Source of the DNA: Anaeramoeba flamelloides
Lineage: Eukaryota > Metamonada > Anaeramoebidae
Length of the DNA: 64,000 bases
NCBI GenBank assembly: GCA_027625915.1
Contig: JANTQA010000008.1
Span: 11,595,001-11,659,000, forward strand
Direction: 5' to 3'
Part shown: piece by piece, positions 1-12,863 of the stretch
How positions within the stretch are numbered: the first letter of the stretch is position 1
Layout: every line of letters starts with the position of its first letter
Made by a program: the position numbers and the translations under genes
The notes under the pieces: model-generated
Seen by the model: only the letters and a program-made list of their open reading frames with translations
Databases searched by the model: none
What the model was told of the DNA's origin: nothing

Positions 1-850
1 GACCCAAAAAACACTAAAAATGAAAAACTGATCAAATATTTTCCATTAATACAATTAAAAAAACAAAATGAAAAAATAAAAATAAATAAAGTTTCAATTT
101 AGCTTTTTCTTGAAAACATTTTTTTGCCAAAATCATTGAATTCACACTTGAAATTATGTATATTTTTAGATACACAGTCTTTTTTTAACTCGTTTACTAA
201 ACAAATTCTAAATAAGGGGAATTTTCTTTTCATAAAAGGCACTAATTTGATCTGAAAAGGTTTTTAAGTTTTTTATGGTAAAATTAAAAATAAGTTAAAC
301 TAAAAAGATAAACTCTCTGAAAAAGCAATTCTAATTTAATATATTAACTTATTCTTTGATTTAAAACTTTTCTCAACCCCAATTTTCCAAAAAAAAATAA
401 AAAAGTGATTGTAATTTCAAAAAATATTTTAGATTTTTAAAAGTTGATAGTGTTTTTATTCTAAAAAAAAATTATCCCAGTAGTTAATTGAATTACGTTA
501 TAAACTTAATTTCGAAAAATATTAATCAGAAAAAAATAGTGCTTAATTTTATCAAGGAAATATATGATTCTAAATAATTTAAAAATAAATAAAAAATATA
601 AATTAAATTTTAAAAAAAAATAATATTTTTTTTCATTGTAAAATTTGGGAACTTTTTTCAACAAGAATTTTTTTTTTCTAATTTAAATAAGATCATCATT
701 ATTTCGAGTCTGATTAATAATTGATTTTTTTTTTAATTTTTACTTTTTTTTTAATTTTTGACTTTTTAAAATCTAGACCTAAAATAAACACTATTATTGA
801 ATAATATAGCATAGATCAAAAATTATTTTCCAAGATCTGAATTATTTTAT
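1..850. other. AT-rich intergenic DNA, no gene seen
   Basis: No reading frame with protein-like composition, no splice-linked exons and no RNA gene were seen. It is homopolymer-rich A/T sequence. Confidence 0.6.
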
Positions 851-852
851 TA

Positions 853-1046
853 CAGTCAGTTTCACTTTTAAGGCACAAACTTTCAACGAAATTTAAGGCA
901 CAATAAAATCTCAAATTAAGGCACAAAATTCAGATTATGAAAAATAAAATGTAAAATAAAAAATTCCAAAATTTCTACCTTAATTTGAGATTTTTTTGTA
1001 CCTTAAATTTCGTTATAAGTTTGTGCCTTAAAAGTGAAACTGACTG
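853..1046. mobile_element. Mariner-type MITE with long terminal inverted repeats
   Basis: A 194-bp near-palindrome bounded by TA dinucleotides at 851-852 and 1047-1048. The ends read CAGTCAGTTTCACTTTTAAG and its complement, and the inverted repeats run about 75-80 bp. The TA target plus CAGT start is the hallmark of Tc1/mariner-derived elements. The motif TTAAGGCACAA recurs three times in the left arm, as expected of iterated transposase-binding sites. There is no coding capacity, so it is non-autonomous. A decayed relative lies at 24905-25112. Confidence 0.8.
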
Positions 1047-1048
1047 TA

Positions 1049-4000
1049 AATGAAAAAATTAATTATTTTTAAAAGTTCCATATAAAACCAAACCTAATAA
1101 AAAATTTCGATCAAAACCCCAACAATCGCATTTTTTTAGAACTTACCTTCCGATATATCAGTCTTACACTCTTCAATTAGGATTACCTGGAAAAAAACAA
1201 ATAAATTGTCAAAAATTGCCATTTTGAACCACTATTAAAACTTATACCAAGCACAAGATCGATCAGATAAGAACCAAATTAATAATTCACTACAAACACA
1301 ATAAGATAATCTTTTTTCAAATTTCAGGGATTGTACATCTTAACTAAGTTGTTTGATTTTTATTATTAATAAATCAATGTATTGAGTTTTGAATTAACAT
1401 TATTGTGATAAAATTACTTTAATAAAAAATTTAAAAAAAAAAAATCTTTCAAGAAAAGGTAAAAATGAATAATTAATATTGTTTTTACAATATCAAAACA
1501 AATATAAAAAACATAAATAGTTTATCTTTGAACTATTTTGACTTTTTATTATACTCAGAATATTTATTAACGCTAAATAAGAAAATAAATATATTAACAC
1601 ATCAATATAATTATAATTTAAAACTTTAAACTTAATAAAATTTAGCTAAATCCGGGTTCTAAGGTATATATATTTCTTTAAAGGTTTCCATTTTTGTTTG
1701 AGTTGACATATTTTGCAGGAAACAACAACCCCCCCCCCAATAAATATAAATAAAAAATGCAATATATAATTTTTTCTACTGAATTCGTCAAAAGACAATC
1801 TAATAAATTCCCATTAACTAATTGTTATTATTGTTCAAAAATACTAGAGTTATATTGATAAAGTTTTAATAAGGATCATATTAATTTCTGTTCCTAAATT
1901 TTTGAAATAAAACGAATATAAGTCAATACAAATGAAAAATAAGTTAGCAATCAACATAAAAGCACAAAATACGACAAATTTCATGTTTTTGAAGTTTATA
2001 GTTGGAGAAAAAATCGTCAAAAAGATTTTTAAGTTGGAAATATTTAGAGAATCACATAAACCAGAAAATGAAAAGTAAGATCTATCAATAAAATAAAAAT
2101 TGTTTTAATTAAAGATAAAATGGAGAAATAGAAACATTATTATTTTTTTTTAATACTATCTTCTGGTATGTTAGTGATTTTTATTTGATTGATATATCAT
2201 ACAAATTTTTTTGAAAAAAATTGAATCTTTTTGAGATCTCCATAATCACTCTATGGATTTTAACTATGGAGGATATTTTAATTGTGTTTGATGATTCGAT
2301 TGAAAATTTTATAATGAAACTTACTACAAAGTTAATTTTTTTTTGTTCTTTTAATTGATTTTACTTTTTGTTTTTTTGGTTTGATTAATGGTAATAATTA
2401 AAAACGATATTAAACTTTTTTTCCGTGTTGACCCCCCTTTACCCAAATGATTAAAGATAATCCATGTTTTATTATCAGCAGGAAATGAAATAGAATAATT
2501 CAATAAATAAAAATAGATTTAAATGAATTCTAAATATTAAGGGGGGGTAAACTAATAAAAAATCTTCAAGTAAAAATATAATAGTAAATTCAAAAAAATA
2601 TTTAAAGTATCTTGAAATTGGAAAATGAAGTAAAGATTTTAATATTACAAAAACAAAACCTACTTTTAATGCTAATTTTCCAAAATGAATTGTTGTTTTT
2701 AAAAGATTACTACCTTTTTCTCATTTTTAAAAAGTTCAAAATCCAACATATTTCTGAATTATATCAAAAAAAATATTTTCTTTAAAGAAGATTGAAATCT
2801 TAATATTTTCAAAAGAAGTGTACATAAAACACATTTTAGAAATGAATCTCCTAACTTCTCAAAAAAAAACCTATAAAAAAAATATAATTAAATCAATTAA
2901 AATACAATAATTATTTTAAACTAATTAAAATATAATTTTTTGATTCAAAATACAGTTCATTCAAATTTATTTTTTCTTTTTATTGAATAAAAAATATAAG
3001 AACAAAAACCATGCTATTAAATTAAAAATTCTTCCAAAATTCTTTTTTAAAAACCTGGAAAATTACAATTATAATCTAAAGGAATACTTTTTAATATGAT
3101 CATTTTTAATCAATAATTAAATTAATAATCCTATTTTATTTTTTTTTCACTGAGTTAATAATAGTAAAAAGATGAGGGTATAAATAGACTCTATTATTGT
3201 GACTCAATTTTTTAAAGATTTTCAAACAAATAAAATTAATCCAAATTAATAATTCTAATAAAAAAAAATAATAGATATTATCAAATAACTGATTTTAAAT
3301 ATAACATTAATATGTTTATACTCTGAATATTTAAAAAAGAATATTACTTAATCTTTCAAATTTGAAAAAAAAAAATAATAAATAATTATATATAGAAAAT
3401 AAATGTTCAATTATTTTAGATCCCAAAAGATTCAATATTTAATTTATTTGTATTGTATTTTTAAAAATATAATTGAAAGTTTAATGTTATTTGTTCATAC
3501 AGAATTTTAGAAAGTATAAAAACAGAGATTTCCTCAAAATAAAAAAATGTTTTGCAAATTTTTTCTTTTTTTGATCGAAAAATCTAAACCTAAAAAAGGA
3601 TCTAAGATCTTTTGCTAGATATTTGAGTCGAGAAAATACAATTTTTTTGAAATGATAACTCATTACTCTAAAGTTCATAAATGAAGTTGCATAATTTGGT
3701 CTAATTAAATCCTTATCGAAATAATAACTCAATTATCTTTGGGTAAAAAAAAATAAATAAGAGTTACTATTCGCTTAAAGGAAAGTCAAAATATGCCAAA
3801 ATTTTTGGGATTTTTAATTATTAAGTCATCAAAAACATTCATTTATTCAGAAAAATTTTGTGAATTATTAAACAAGGCAAATTTATCATCAATTCTTATT
3901 TTGATAGGGTTACTTTCCAAATTATTTTCATGTGTGTTGGTACACTTTACATATAATGAAAGGAGATTAATAATAATTTGGTTAGTTAAATATAAAAAGA

Positions 4001-4650
4001 AATATTGATTTTCGAACAATTTCTGGGTAAATTTCGAATTTTAAAAATTAAAAAAATATTGTACAAAGTGACAAATTTGTAAATTATGCTTTTCAAAAAA
4101 AATGGATTTGAATTTGAACATGTTTTTTTTGGTTCCACACTCTTTTAGGAAAACATACATATAATTGATTCATAATAATAAACTTCAGTACTCAAAAAAA
4201 TGTAATAATCCAACCAGAATGTAAAAGTTAATTCACTTTTAATTTTTTTGCGTCATTTAAATAATTTAAAAATAAAAAAATAAAAACATAAAAATAGTCA
4301 GAAAAATAAGAATTTCTGGGTATTGAATTTAATTAATCAAAACTTTTAGGCTGTGTGGGTTTTTATTTGATTATAGTTATCAAGAAAAGTTGAAACGAGA
4401 AAATTAACACGTCATAATGATTTCTAACCAAAATAATAATATTTTCCTTAAATGAATCTGCTCTACTCAAAAAACGATATTTATAAGCAACCCAAAAAAA
4501 GACAAACCATCGAATTTAAAAATAGAAAACCAAGACTTTCATTCAAGAACTCTTCACCACAAAAGAATTTAACTTTTATTGAAAAAAGACTTGTGGAAAA
4601 AATTATAAAATTTATTTTTTCATAAATTTTTCCCATTTTTTTTTTTTTAT
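1049..4650. other. Gene-poor AT-rich region
   Basis: Short frames at 3487-3732 (-) and 3793-4008 (+) show no recognisable domain, no splice-linked partner and a composition like the surrounding DNA, so no gene is called. A C-run lies near 1731-1738. The stretch around 3300-3370 resembles, in reverse complement, part of the repeat at 43.6-44.9 kb (ATACTCTGAATATTT motif), suggesting decayed repeat DNA. The last 60 bases before 4660 are T-rich with ATTATAAAATTT near 4600, a possible core promoter of the next gene. Confidence 0.5.
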
Positions 4651-4659
4651 TAATCAACA

Positions 4660-5991
4660 ATGGAAACCAAATTCAAGCCGCATCTTAGTGTTGTTTTTTT
4701 AGGGCACGTTGACTCAGGAAAATCCACGACCGCAGGACATTTTTTAAAAAAGTGTGGGCTTGTCGACAAGAAACTCTTTGAAAAAATGTGCCAAGAAGCC
4801 AAGAACCTCGGAAAGCAATCATTCAAATACGCCTACGTTTTTGATCGGTTGAAGAGTGAAAGGGAACGGGGATTGACGCAGGACTGTAAAAGTCTGAATT
4901 TTGAAACAGAAAACAAGAATTTCACTTTGGTCGATGCACCTGGCCACAAAAAGTATATGAAGAATATGATCACTGCTCTGTCCCAAGTAGACGCTGTAAT
5001 TCTGGTTGTTGACGCAACTGTTGGTACCTTTGAAAAGGGGTTCAAAAAGCAGGGGAAAATTCGTGAGCTTGCAATTATCGCCTCTGCTTACGGTGCCAAG
5101 CAAATGATCGTGCTTGTCAACAAAATGGACGTAAGTAGCGTCGACTATTCCCAAGCTCGATACAACAGAATTAAGGACAAAATGAATCCTTTTTTGCGCA
5201 GGCTGGGATACCATAGCAGCGCTTTCCATTTTATTCCGATCTCTGCTTGGTTTGGCCAGAACTTGATGGAATTGGACACACAAAGCATGGGCTGGTATAC
5301 AGGGCCGACCTTGTATCAGGCATTAGAAAGGCTCCAGGAGCCCAAAAGAGCCACAGATCAGCCCTTTAGACTTGCAGTGAGAGATGTGTACAATGTTTAC
5401 GGTGTAGGTATAGTTGTCAGGGGGGTCGTTGCCTCGGGCACGCTTTCTGAAGGCAACCAAATGGTCCTTTCTCCTACAGGAGGCATTTTCCAAGCGAGAT
5501 CGATCCTTTGCCATGGTAAGCGAATCAAAGAAGCGCAATGCGGGCAGTTTGCATCAGTCAATCTGAAATACCTTAGCTCTCGATATATTAAAAGAGGTAT
5601 GGTTCTTGGCCACATCACCAATGATCCACCCTGCATAGTTTTGGATTTTACAGCAAGAATCTATGTGGTCAACCACCCAACCCAAATCCGTCCTGGTTAT
5701 GAACCTGTCATTGATTGTCACACGTCCCATATAACTTGCAAAATTGATCGCTTTCTGCAAAAGATTAACAAAAATGGAAGGCTACTTGAAAAATCCCCTA
5801 CTTCGTTAAGAACAGGTGACCACGCAATTGTTCATATGATACCTTTACAGCCATTCTGTGTTGAGCCATATCACAAAATACCTACTCTTGGGCGTATCAT
5901 AATTCGAGATATGAGCATTATTGTTGGTATCGGATCCATTCAAAGTACAAATAAATCCAAAATCCCTATCACTAAATTGAAAAAAAAATAG
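4660..5991 (+). CDS. Divergent elongation factor 1-alpha paralogue (translational GTPase)
   Basis: A single-exon 443-residue protein, the usual EF-1-alpha length. The GTPase domain shows G1 GHVDSGKST (about residues 15-23), switch I ERERGLTQD, G3 DAPGH, G4 NKMD and G5 SAW. The two beta-barrel domains follow, with EF1A-specific NDPP, NHPTQI and the VIDCHTSHITCK block, so it is EF1A-like rather than eRF3 or HBS1. Genuine EF1A delivers aminoacyl-tRNA to the ribosomal A site. Here many near-invariant positions differ: GITID is GLTQD, GHRDFIKNMITG is GHKKYMKNMITA, and RDMRQTVAVG is RDMSIIVGIG. The nucleotide-binding and Mg-binding residues (K, S, T, D, H) remain, so GTP binding is likely while tRNA or partner binding may have changed. 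The ATG context is AACAATGG, and an AATAAA follows the stop within about 15 bases. The gene is visibly GC-richer than its surroundings. Confidence 0.93.
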   Translation: METKFKPHLSVVFLGHVDSGKSTTAGHFLKKCGLVDKKLFEKMCQEAKNLGKQSFKYAYVFDRLKSERERGLTQDCKSLNFETENKNFTLVDAPGHKKYMKNMITALSQVDAVILVVDATVGTFEKGFKKQGKIRELAIIASAYGAKQMIVLVNKMDVSSVDYSQARYNRIKDKMNPFLRRLGYHSSAFHFIPISAWFGQNLMELDTQSMGWYTGPTLYQALERLQEPKRATDQPFRLAVRDVYNVYGVGIVVRGVVASGTLSEGNQMVLSPTGGIFQARSILCHGKRIKEAQCGQFASVNLKYLSSRYIKRGMVLGHITNDPPCIVLDFTARIYVVNHPTQIRPGYEPVIDCHTSHITCKIDRFLQKINKNGRLLEKSPTSLRTGDHAIVHMIPLQPFCVEPYHKIPTLGRIIIRDMSIIVGIGSIQSTNKSKIPITKLKKK

Positions 5992-6544
5992 AAAAAAAAA
6001 TAAACAGAGTCTTTCAAATAGTGCAAAAAATTTGAATACAAAGATTCTTTTGTCCGTTTTTGTTGAAAGAGACCGATTTTGAACCAGTCGTATTCTCGTC
6101 AAAATAATCATTTACAACACATTTTAAGATAAATTGTTGTATTTTAAGCAAAAAAAAAAAAAATTGAACAAAAGCCAAAAAATAAATTCTAACTAAAAAT
6201 GCATTTTATAAATTTGAAAAATTACAATTTTATTCTTTTTTTTCAGAAATGGAAATATATTTTTTTTTTAAAGAAATTTTACGAAATATTTCAGATAAAT
6301 TTAAAACAAAAAGAAAAAATTAAAATTGATCTTGTGATGGGCCACCAAATTTTTACTAATAGTTGGTTTAAATATGATAAAAAATCTATTTAACATTGAA
6401 ACAAATAAAGTATTATTTTGTACATTTACCTTTCGTGAATGTAGTCAATCGCATTTTTTGTAAAATTTTTTTTGAATTGAAAAAGTTCTGATAAAAATTA
6501 AAGATGTATATCTTTTCTTGAATTCAAAAGAATAGAGATAAATC
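5992..6544. other. 3' flank of the EF1A-like gene
   Basis: AATAAA occurs just after the stop and is the likely poly(A) signal. The small frame at 6199-6393 has no recognisable content and is not called. Confidence 0.5.
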
Positions 6545-7310
6545 ATTGATTTTACTCTATTTTTTTAAATTCTTCAAAAACTAACGATGGTTTTCTTGAT
6601 GTATTCTGTTTTATCTGTGAAGTGTTCGAGGTTTTTTTGAGTTTTCTATTTATGTGGAAAATCAATAGATTCAACTCATTTTTTTTAAAATTCTGGAAAA
6701 CCTAAAGGTGGTTTTATTGAGGTTTTCTGTTTATTTGTGAAGTGTTCAAGGTTTTTTTGAGTTTTTCATATAATTTTGTAAAATCAAAGATCCAACTCAT
6801 TTTTTTTAAAATTCTGGAAAACCTAAAGGTGGTTTTATTGAGGTTTTCTGTTTATTTGTAAAGTGTTCTAGGTTTTTTTTTGAGGTTTTCTACTTTATTT
6901 TGAAGTGTTCTAGGTTTTTTTTACTTTTTGAAATAAACAGAAAATTTAAATAAAATTTTCCGGTTTATTTCAAAAAGTAAAAAAAAAAAAAAAAAACCTA
7001 ACAAAAATCAATTGATTTTGTAAAAAAAAAACAGAAAGCTTTAGAAAATATCTCGAAACCTACCTAGATTTATTTAGATTTGAGTAATAAACCGAAAATT
7101 TCATAAATTTTCTTTTTATTTCTTAAATTAAAAAATAATATAACAGAGTGCCGTAGAGTGCCATAGGTTTTCCAGAATTTAAAAGAATTGAGTAAAATCA
7201 AAAGATCTAACACATTAATTTTAAATTCTGGAAAATCTAATGGCACTTTTTGAAAATTACAAAGAATAGAGAAAAATCTTTGATTTTACTCAAATCTTTT
7301 AAATTTTTAA
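6545..7310 (+). repeat. Modular hairpin array, locus 1
   Basis: Contains all the module types described at 38300-39320: the CCAGAATT-palindrome, the ACTTTTTGAAATAAAC-palindrome and the GAGGTTTTCTGTTT half-modules, plus the linker GTGCCGTAGAGTGCC at about 7148. Two copies of a roughly 120-bp unit lie in tandem (from about 6671 and 6792). It sits between the 3' ends of the EF1A-like gene (+) and the giant USP-like gene (-). Confidence 0.75.
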
Positions 7311-7728
7311 AAAAAAAAATAACGACTATTAGAGAAAATTAATTTTCTCTTTTCAAAATAAAAAAAAAATAAAATTATCAAACTTTAAAAACAATTGTAA
7401 ATTCAATGAAACAAGAAGTTTTATCGAAATTTGATATGTAACATTCCTCTTTACTAAATTCCAAGATTGACAAAATGTAAATTTAGCAAACAATAATATC
7501 AATTTTTATTTCTGAGTTGAAGAATATATTGAATAAATCCAAATAATTTCATATTTATTAAAGAAAATAATAAATGTTAAGATTTATTTTAAACAAAATC
7601 GCGAAACAAAAAAATAAAAAACAAATGATTTTCTAAAGTTTTATTGATAAAAAATAAAAGTGATAACAAAGATAAAATAATAACTAAAATAAGAATAAAA
7701 AATAAATCTCGAAAATTGTTAAAACTTT

Positions 7729-10700
7729 TTAAATTTGTTGATTAAATTGATCAATTAAAAAAATAATTAAATCATTTAATTGTTGATTTTTAATATTTTT
7801 AAATTTCTCAAAAATGGAATTGACATTTTGAGTTTTATTTAATAAAATTCTTTTCCAATGTGAATTAATTAAAATTAATTCCTTCATAAAAGTGAAGATC
7901 TGTATAAATTTGTTTATATTTGATTGGCAGATATCATAAGTGTTTAATAAATTAAAGAGGTTAAAATTAATTTCTAAAATTATAGAATCAAAATTTTTCT
8001 TTTCAAAATTTAACGAAATAATTCTAATTAAATTTTTAATAAAAATTTGAATTTTGGGTTGCAAATAAAGATCAGAATTTTTTAATAAATTTTTAAAATA
8101 ATACAGGATTAAATTCATTTTTTTGGTCATCAAAATAATTAAATTTTTATTTTGTAAAAAGTTTTTAATTAAATTGCAATAATGCTTATGTATTTTTGAA
8201 TTAAACGTTGAAGATATTAATAAATAAATTAATAATTCAATATAATCATTTAAATATATACTTTGAGAATCTTTTAAATTTATATTTTGAAACAATTGAA
8301 TTAATAATTGGTGAAAATATTTATATGAATAATAATTTGGGAAATGAATCCTTTTTTTTTGAATGATTTCTTGTAAAATATTTTTAATATTGAAAAAAAA
8401 TATGTTGAATAGATCGCTTATTATTTCCTTTTTATCAAAAAACGAAAATAATAAATTCGAAAAAACCATTAGATTGTTCGATACTAACGATTCATTTTTT
8501 TTTGTTGAATTGCCAAATTTATTTAAAAAAACAAAGATACAAGATAATGAATTTACTTGTTCCTCCTTATTATTAAATAAAAATAAATCATTATCATAAT
8601 TTTCCTTGTTTTCATAATCATCATTATTACTGTTTGTAACATTCTTATCATTATTAGTATTATTTAAAAATTTCAATATTTTAATTAAGAAATTTATTAA
8701 AGAGTCAATTTTTCTTAAATCTGTTTTTAAAATATTTTGATGATTTGCTATGGATATAATTTCTGTATTTAATAATTTTATTATAATTAAAAAGCAACCT
8801 TTTTTACAAAAATTTAAAGCTTGATTTCTGTTAAACAATAATTTATTAAAAATATCAAAAAAAAATGTGGGATTGACAAGAAAAAAATAGTTGAGATCAT
8901 TTTTATGGTTTAATAATAAATAATTTAAAAAAATACTTTTCCAATTTTGTGATATAATTAAAATATTTAATAATATTTTACCATTTTTTTTAATATTATT
9001 CTCATCATCACCATTATTATTATTAATATTATTAATATTATTATTCTCATTATTACTATTATTATTATTATTATTACTACTACTATTATTGTTATTTATA
9101 TTATTTTGATTATTCAAATTATTACCAGAAGTAAAAAATATATAAATTAATATTTGGAAAATTCTTTCATTATTTTCTATTAAATCTAAACAATTTATTG
9201 TTTGTTTCAAAATTTTATTTAATAGTATTAAATAATAATTTAAAATATTATTATTAAATAATATTATTTTCTTATTAATATTTAAATTAATATCATTTTT
9301 AATATTTAAATTAAATTTAAATTTGTTTAATTTTTTGAAAAAATTATTATTAATATTTAAGGATTTTAAATAACTAGGTTTAATATTTAATAATTTCATC
9401 CACAGTTTCATAATTTCAGATATTGTTTTGTTAACTGGTAATTTAAATTTTAATAATTTTACAAAAATTTGTAAAATATCATTTAAATATTTTTTTAATA
9501 TTTCTAAAAACTGTAAAATAAATTTGTCTTTTTTTGTATTGAAAAAAATTAATAAATTTTGGAAATAATAAAATGAATTATTAATTTGTTGGATATATTT
9601 TTTTTCCAATAATTCTGAAGATCTTAATTTGGATTCAAATTTTTGAATATTTAGTTGATTCTCAAAATCTTCATAAAATATATCAAGACTAGAATTTAAA
9701 TTGTTTTTGATATTTAAAATCAATGAACAATAATAATCAAAAATATCTATGATTAATTGATCATCGTTATTATTAGATTCAATTACATCCATTATTAGGG
9801 ATTTTAAAATACTATTTATTAAGATGGTGATTTTTTTATCTTTTTGATTAATAAAATATTTAATCATCCATATACGTACATTTTTATATTCATCTTCATC
9901 AATATCATAATCTATATACTTTTTATTTTTATTATCAATGACACTAATATTAATATCACTTTCATATTTATTATTACCTTGATTATTATAATTAATTAAA
10001 TTAATACAAAATATATATTTACCAAAATAAGGGTATTCTTTGATCAATTGGTCTAAATATTTAAAAGACAATTGAGTTGCCTTTAAATAGAAAGAATTTT
10101 TTTCAATGACTTGCATTATTTTTAATGATAAATTTTTTAATATTAAATTATCATTATTGCTATTGCTATTGTTATCATTACCACTACTATTGGAATTTAG
10201 CCAATGTAAAATAATATGCAATTTATCAAAATAAAATTTTAAATCATAATATTCAGAATCATTAATTAAATTAATTAATAAATCAATAATCTTATTTAAT
10301 ATTTCAGAATAATTATTAAATAAAAATATTAAAATATTTGAAACTATTTTTGAATCAGTTTTTAATAATACTTTTAGAAAGCTTTCATCTAATAACAATA
10401 ATTCGTCTTTCTTTATTAAATTTAATAAATCATTATTTTGATCATCATCACTATTATTTTGAATGAAATTTAAAAATTTTGAAATAATTTTAATTATAAT
10501 ATAATGATTTTTTGTGATATAAATATTATTTAAATATAAATTAATAAAAAACGAAAGCATTTCATTTTTTAAAAAAGTTTTTACAATTAATGGATTGATA
10601 AAAATAAATTTTGATAAAAAGTTGAAATAATTAAAATTCAGAACATTGATATTGATTGTCAATTCTTTACAAATTAAATAATTTAATTTAAAAACCATTG

Positions 10701-11097
10701 AATTGAATTGATAATCTGTATTTATAAATTTAAAAAAGGCATCTTCATCATCTTCTTGATTAAAGCTTTGAAAATAATTATAGTCTTTTGTTAATCGTTG
10801 ATTTTCATTTTCTTTTAATAGTAAAATTTTTAAATTTGAAATAATTATATTGTTTATTTTTTTAATTATTATTGAAGAAGGATTAATATTGCTTTTTAAA
10901 AATAATTCTTTAAACAGATAATTATTTATATTCAACAATTGATTAAGAATCCAATTTATTATAAAATCGTTACTAAATAATTCATTTAAATATTTCTCCC
11001 ATGATCTAATCAAAGCAAAGTCTTTGCAATGTATTAAAATTTTAAAAATAAATTCAAATAATAATTTTAAATAATATTCAGTACCATTATCATCATT

Positions 11098-11166
<69 letters not shown>

Positions 11167-12646
11167 TAATGTATTAAATATTTTTATAAAATTATTGTTT
11201 TTAAAATAATTTAAAATATAATAATTATAATTTGTATGTAATACTAATTGTTGATTGTAATATTTTTTTTTTTTTATTAATTGATTATTAATTAATTTAT
11301 TACAAAAATTAGAAATTTTATATTTTTTATTTTCTTTTTGATTAACTTGTTGATAAAATAATATATAAGGAATTTTTTGATTTTTATTGTTATCGTAAGC
11401 TTCGTCTCCGTCTTCATCTTCATTAATATTTATATTAAAATAATCATTAGCAAGATTATTTATATCATAAAGTTTTATTTTATTTTTTTTAAATAATAAC
11501 CAATTTGATTTTGTAATTTTTTCATTTTTTAAATTTTCTATTTCTTTGATTAAACAATTGAATAAATTGTTATTTTTATCGAATCCAATAATGCCTATTA
11601 ATTCATAATCAATATTTAAATTATTATTTTGAAAATCTAATAAATTTAATTTCAATGGAAATTCAAAAGGATTATTATCATCATTATTTTCATTATCATA
11701 TTGATTTTTATTTTTATCTAAATGAAACAACAAAACCTTTGGCAATTTTTTGAATTTTTTAAAATAAGTACAATTTTGATAATTGTTCAAATAAAAATTA
11801 TTTTCAAAATAATCTTCTAAAGATTCAATTAAATTATTTCTTTTTTTAACATTTAGTGAAATGTATTTTAAATTAATTATTTTTTCAAAATTATTTTTAT
11901 TATTCGAAATTGATAACTCAATATTAAATAATTCATTTATAAAATTGTAATAATTATTTTTAATTAAATAATTTTCTAAAATATTTAAAAGTCCTTTTAA
12001 TATATTTTCTAATTTATTATAATTCATTAATAAATTATTATTTTTCATTATGAGATAAAATTTTTTTAATGAAACCATTTTTTTATTATTTTGATATAAT
12101 TTCACAAAAGTATTTAAAAAATTTAAAAGCCAATCACTATTTTTTAAATTTAATTCTAAATCATAATCAATATTAAATAATTGTTTTCTAAAATCAACAA
12201 TATGAAATAATTGTTGAAAAATTATTTCAAAATTGTGATTATCATTATTATTAATATTGAATGTTAAATATTTATTGATTATATTATCTTTTTCTTTAAA
12301 TCCTTCACCCATTGTTTCTTCTTCATCATTATCTTCATATCCACCCCCCTTATTGTTTCCATTAGTATCAATTACAGAAAAAAAGTTTTTTGAAAAATTA
12401 TAATAATTTATTTGATTATTATAAATTGAATTAGTTAAAGTTTTAAAATTTGTATTATTATTTATAAAGGCAAGTAAAAAATCATAAATTGTTGATATTA
12501 ATTTAGTGTCATTACAATTCATATTATTAAAGATATAATCTTTAAACAAATAGTTTATTAAATAATTATTTTTTTCATTATTTTGATAACTATTATTATT
12601 AATTGACAAACAAGTTAATAATTTTAAAATTGTAATACTTATTTTT

Positions 12647-12731
<85 letters not shown>

Positions 12732-12780
12732 TTTTATTATTACTTTTATTATTATTTTGAAATTTTAATTGAATTTTCAA
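7729..12780 (-). CDS. Giant USP9X/USP24/USP34-type protein, exon 4, downstream part: degenerate USP domain and C-terminal region
   Basis: This is the 3' and C-terminal part of the gene whose 5' exons lie at 22075-15796. It encodes about 1683 residues, ending at a stop at 7729. After a poly-Asn run comes a region alignable with the USP fold. FEIIFQQLFHIVDFRKQLF matches the helix after the catalytic Cys of USPs, KKLPKVLLFHLDK matches the KLPPVLAIQLKRFDYD strand, FPLKL matches FPREL, IDYELIGIIG matches the strand before the His box, and PYILFYQQ matches AYILFYER. The Cys-box position holds His (12235-12237), the His-box GGHYYSYI reads NNLFNCLI, and the zinc CxxC pairs are gone, so a catalytically inactive pseudo-deubiquitinase is inferred. 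About 1200 residues of helical, N-rich sequence follow, like the C-terminal extension of USP9X. The assembled model is about 3103 residues, within the family's range. The first codon of this segment is TTG, not a start. Confidence 0.8.
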
Positions 12781-12863
12781 AACCTTTACTAAAGAATTAA
12801 ATAAATTATCAAAATTAAAATTATTATTAAATTTGTGTTTATATGAATGATCAATTAACCATA

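Noticed and set aside
4819-5283. Minus-strand frames across the EF1A-like gene (4819-5283, 5323-5538, 5554-5760 and others)
   Set aside because: Antisense shadows of a clearly coding plus-strand gene with GC-richer codons.
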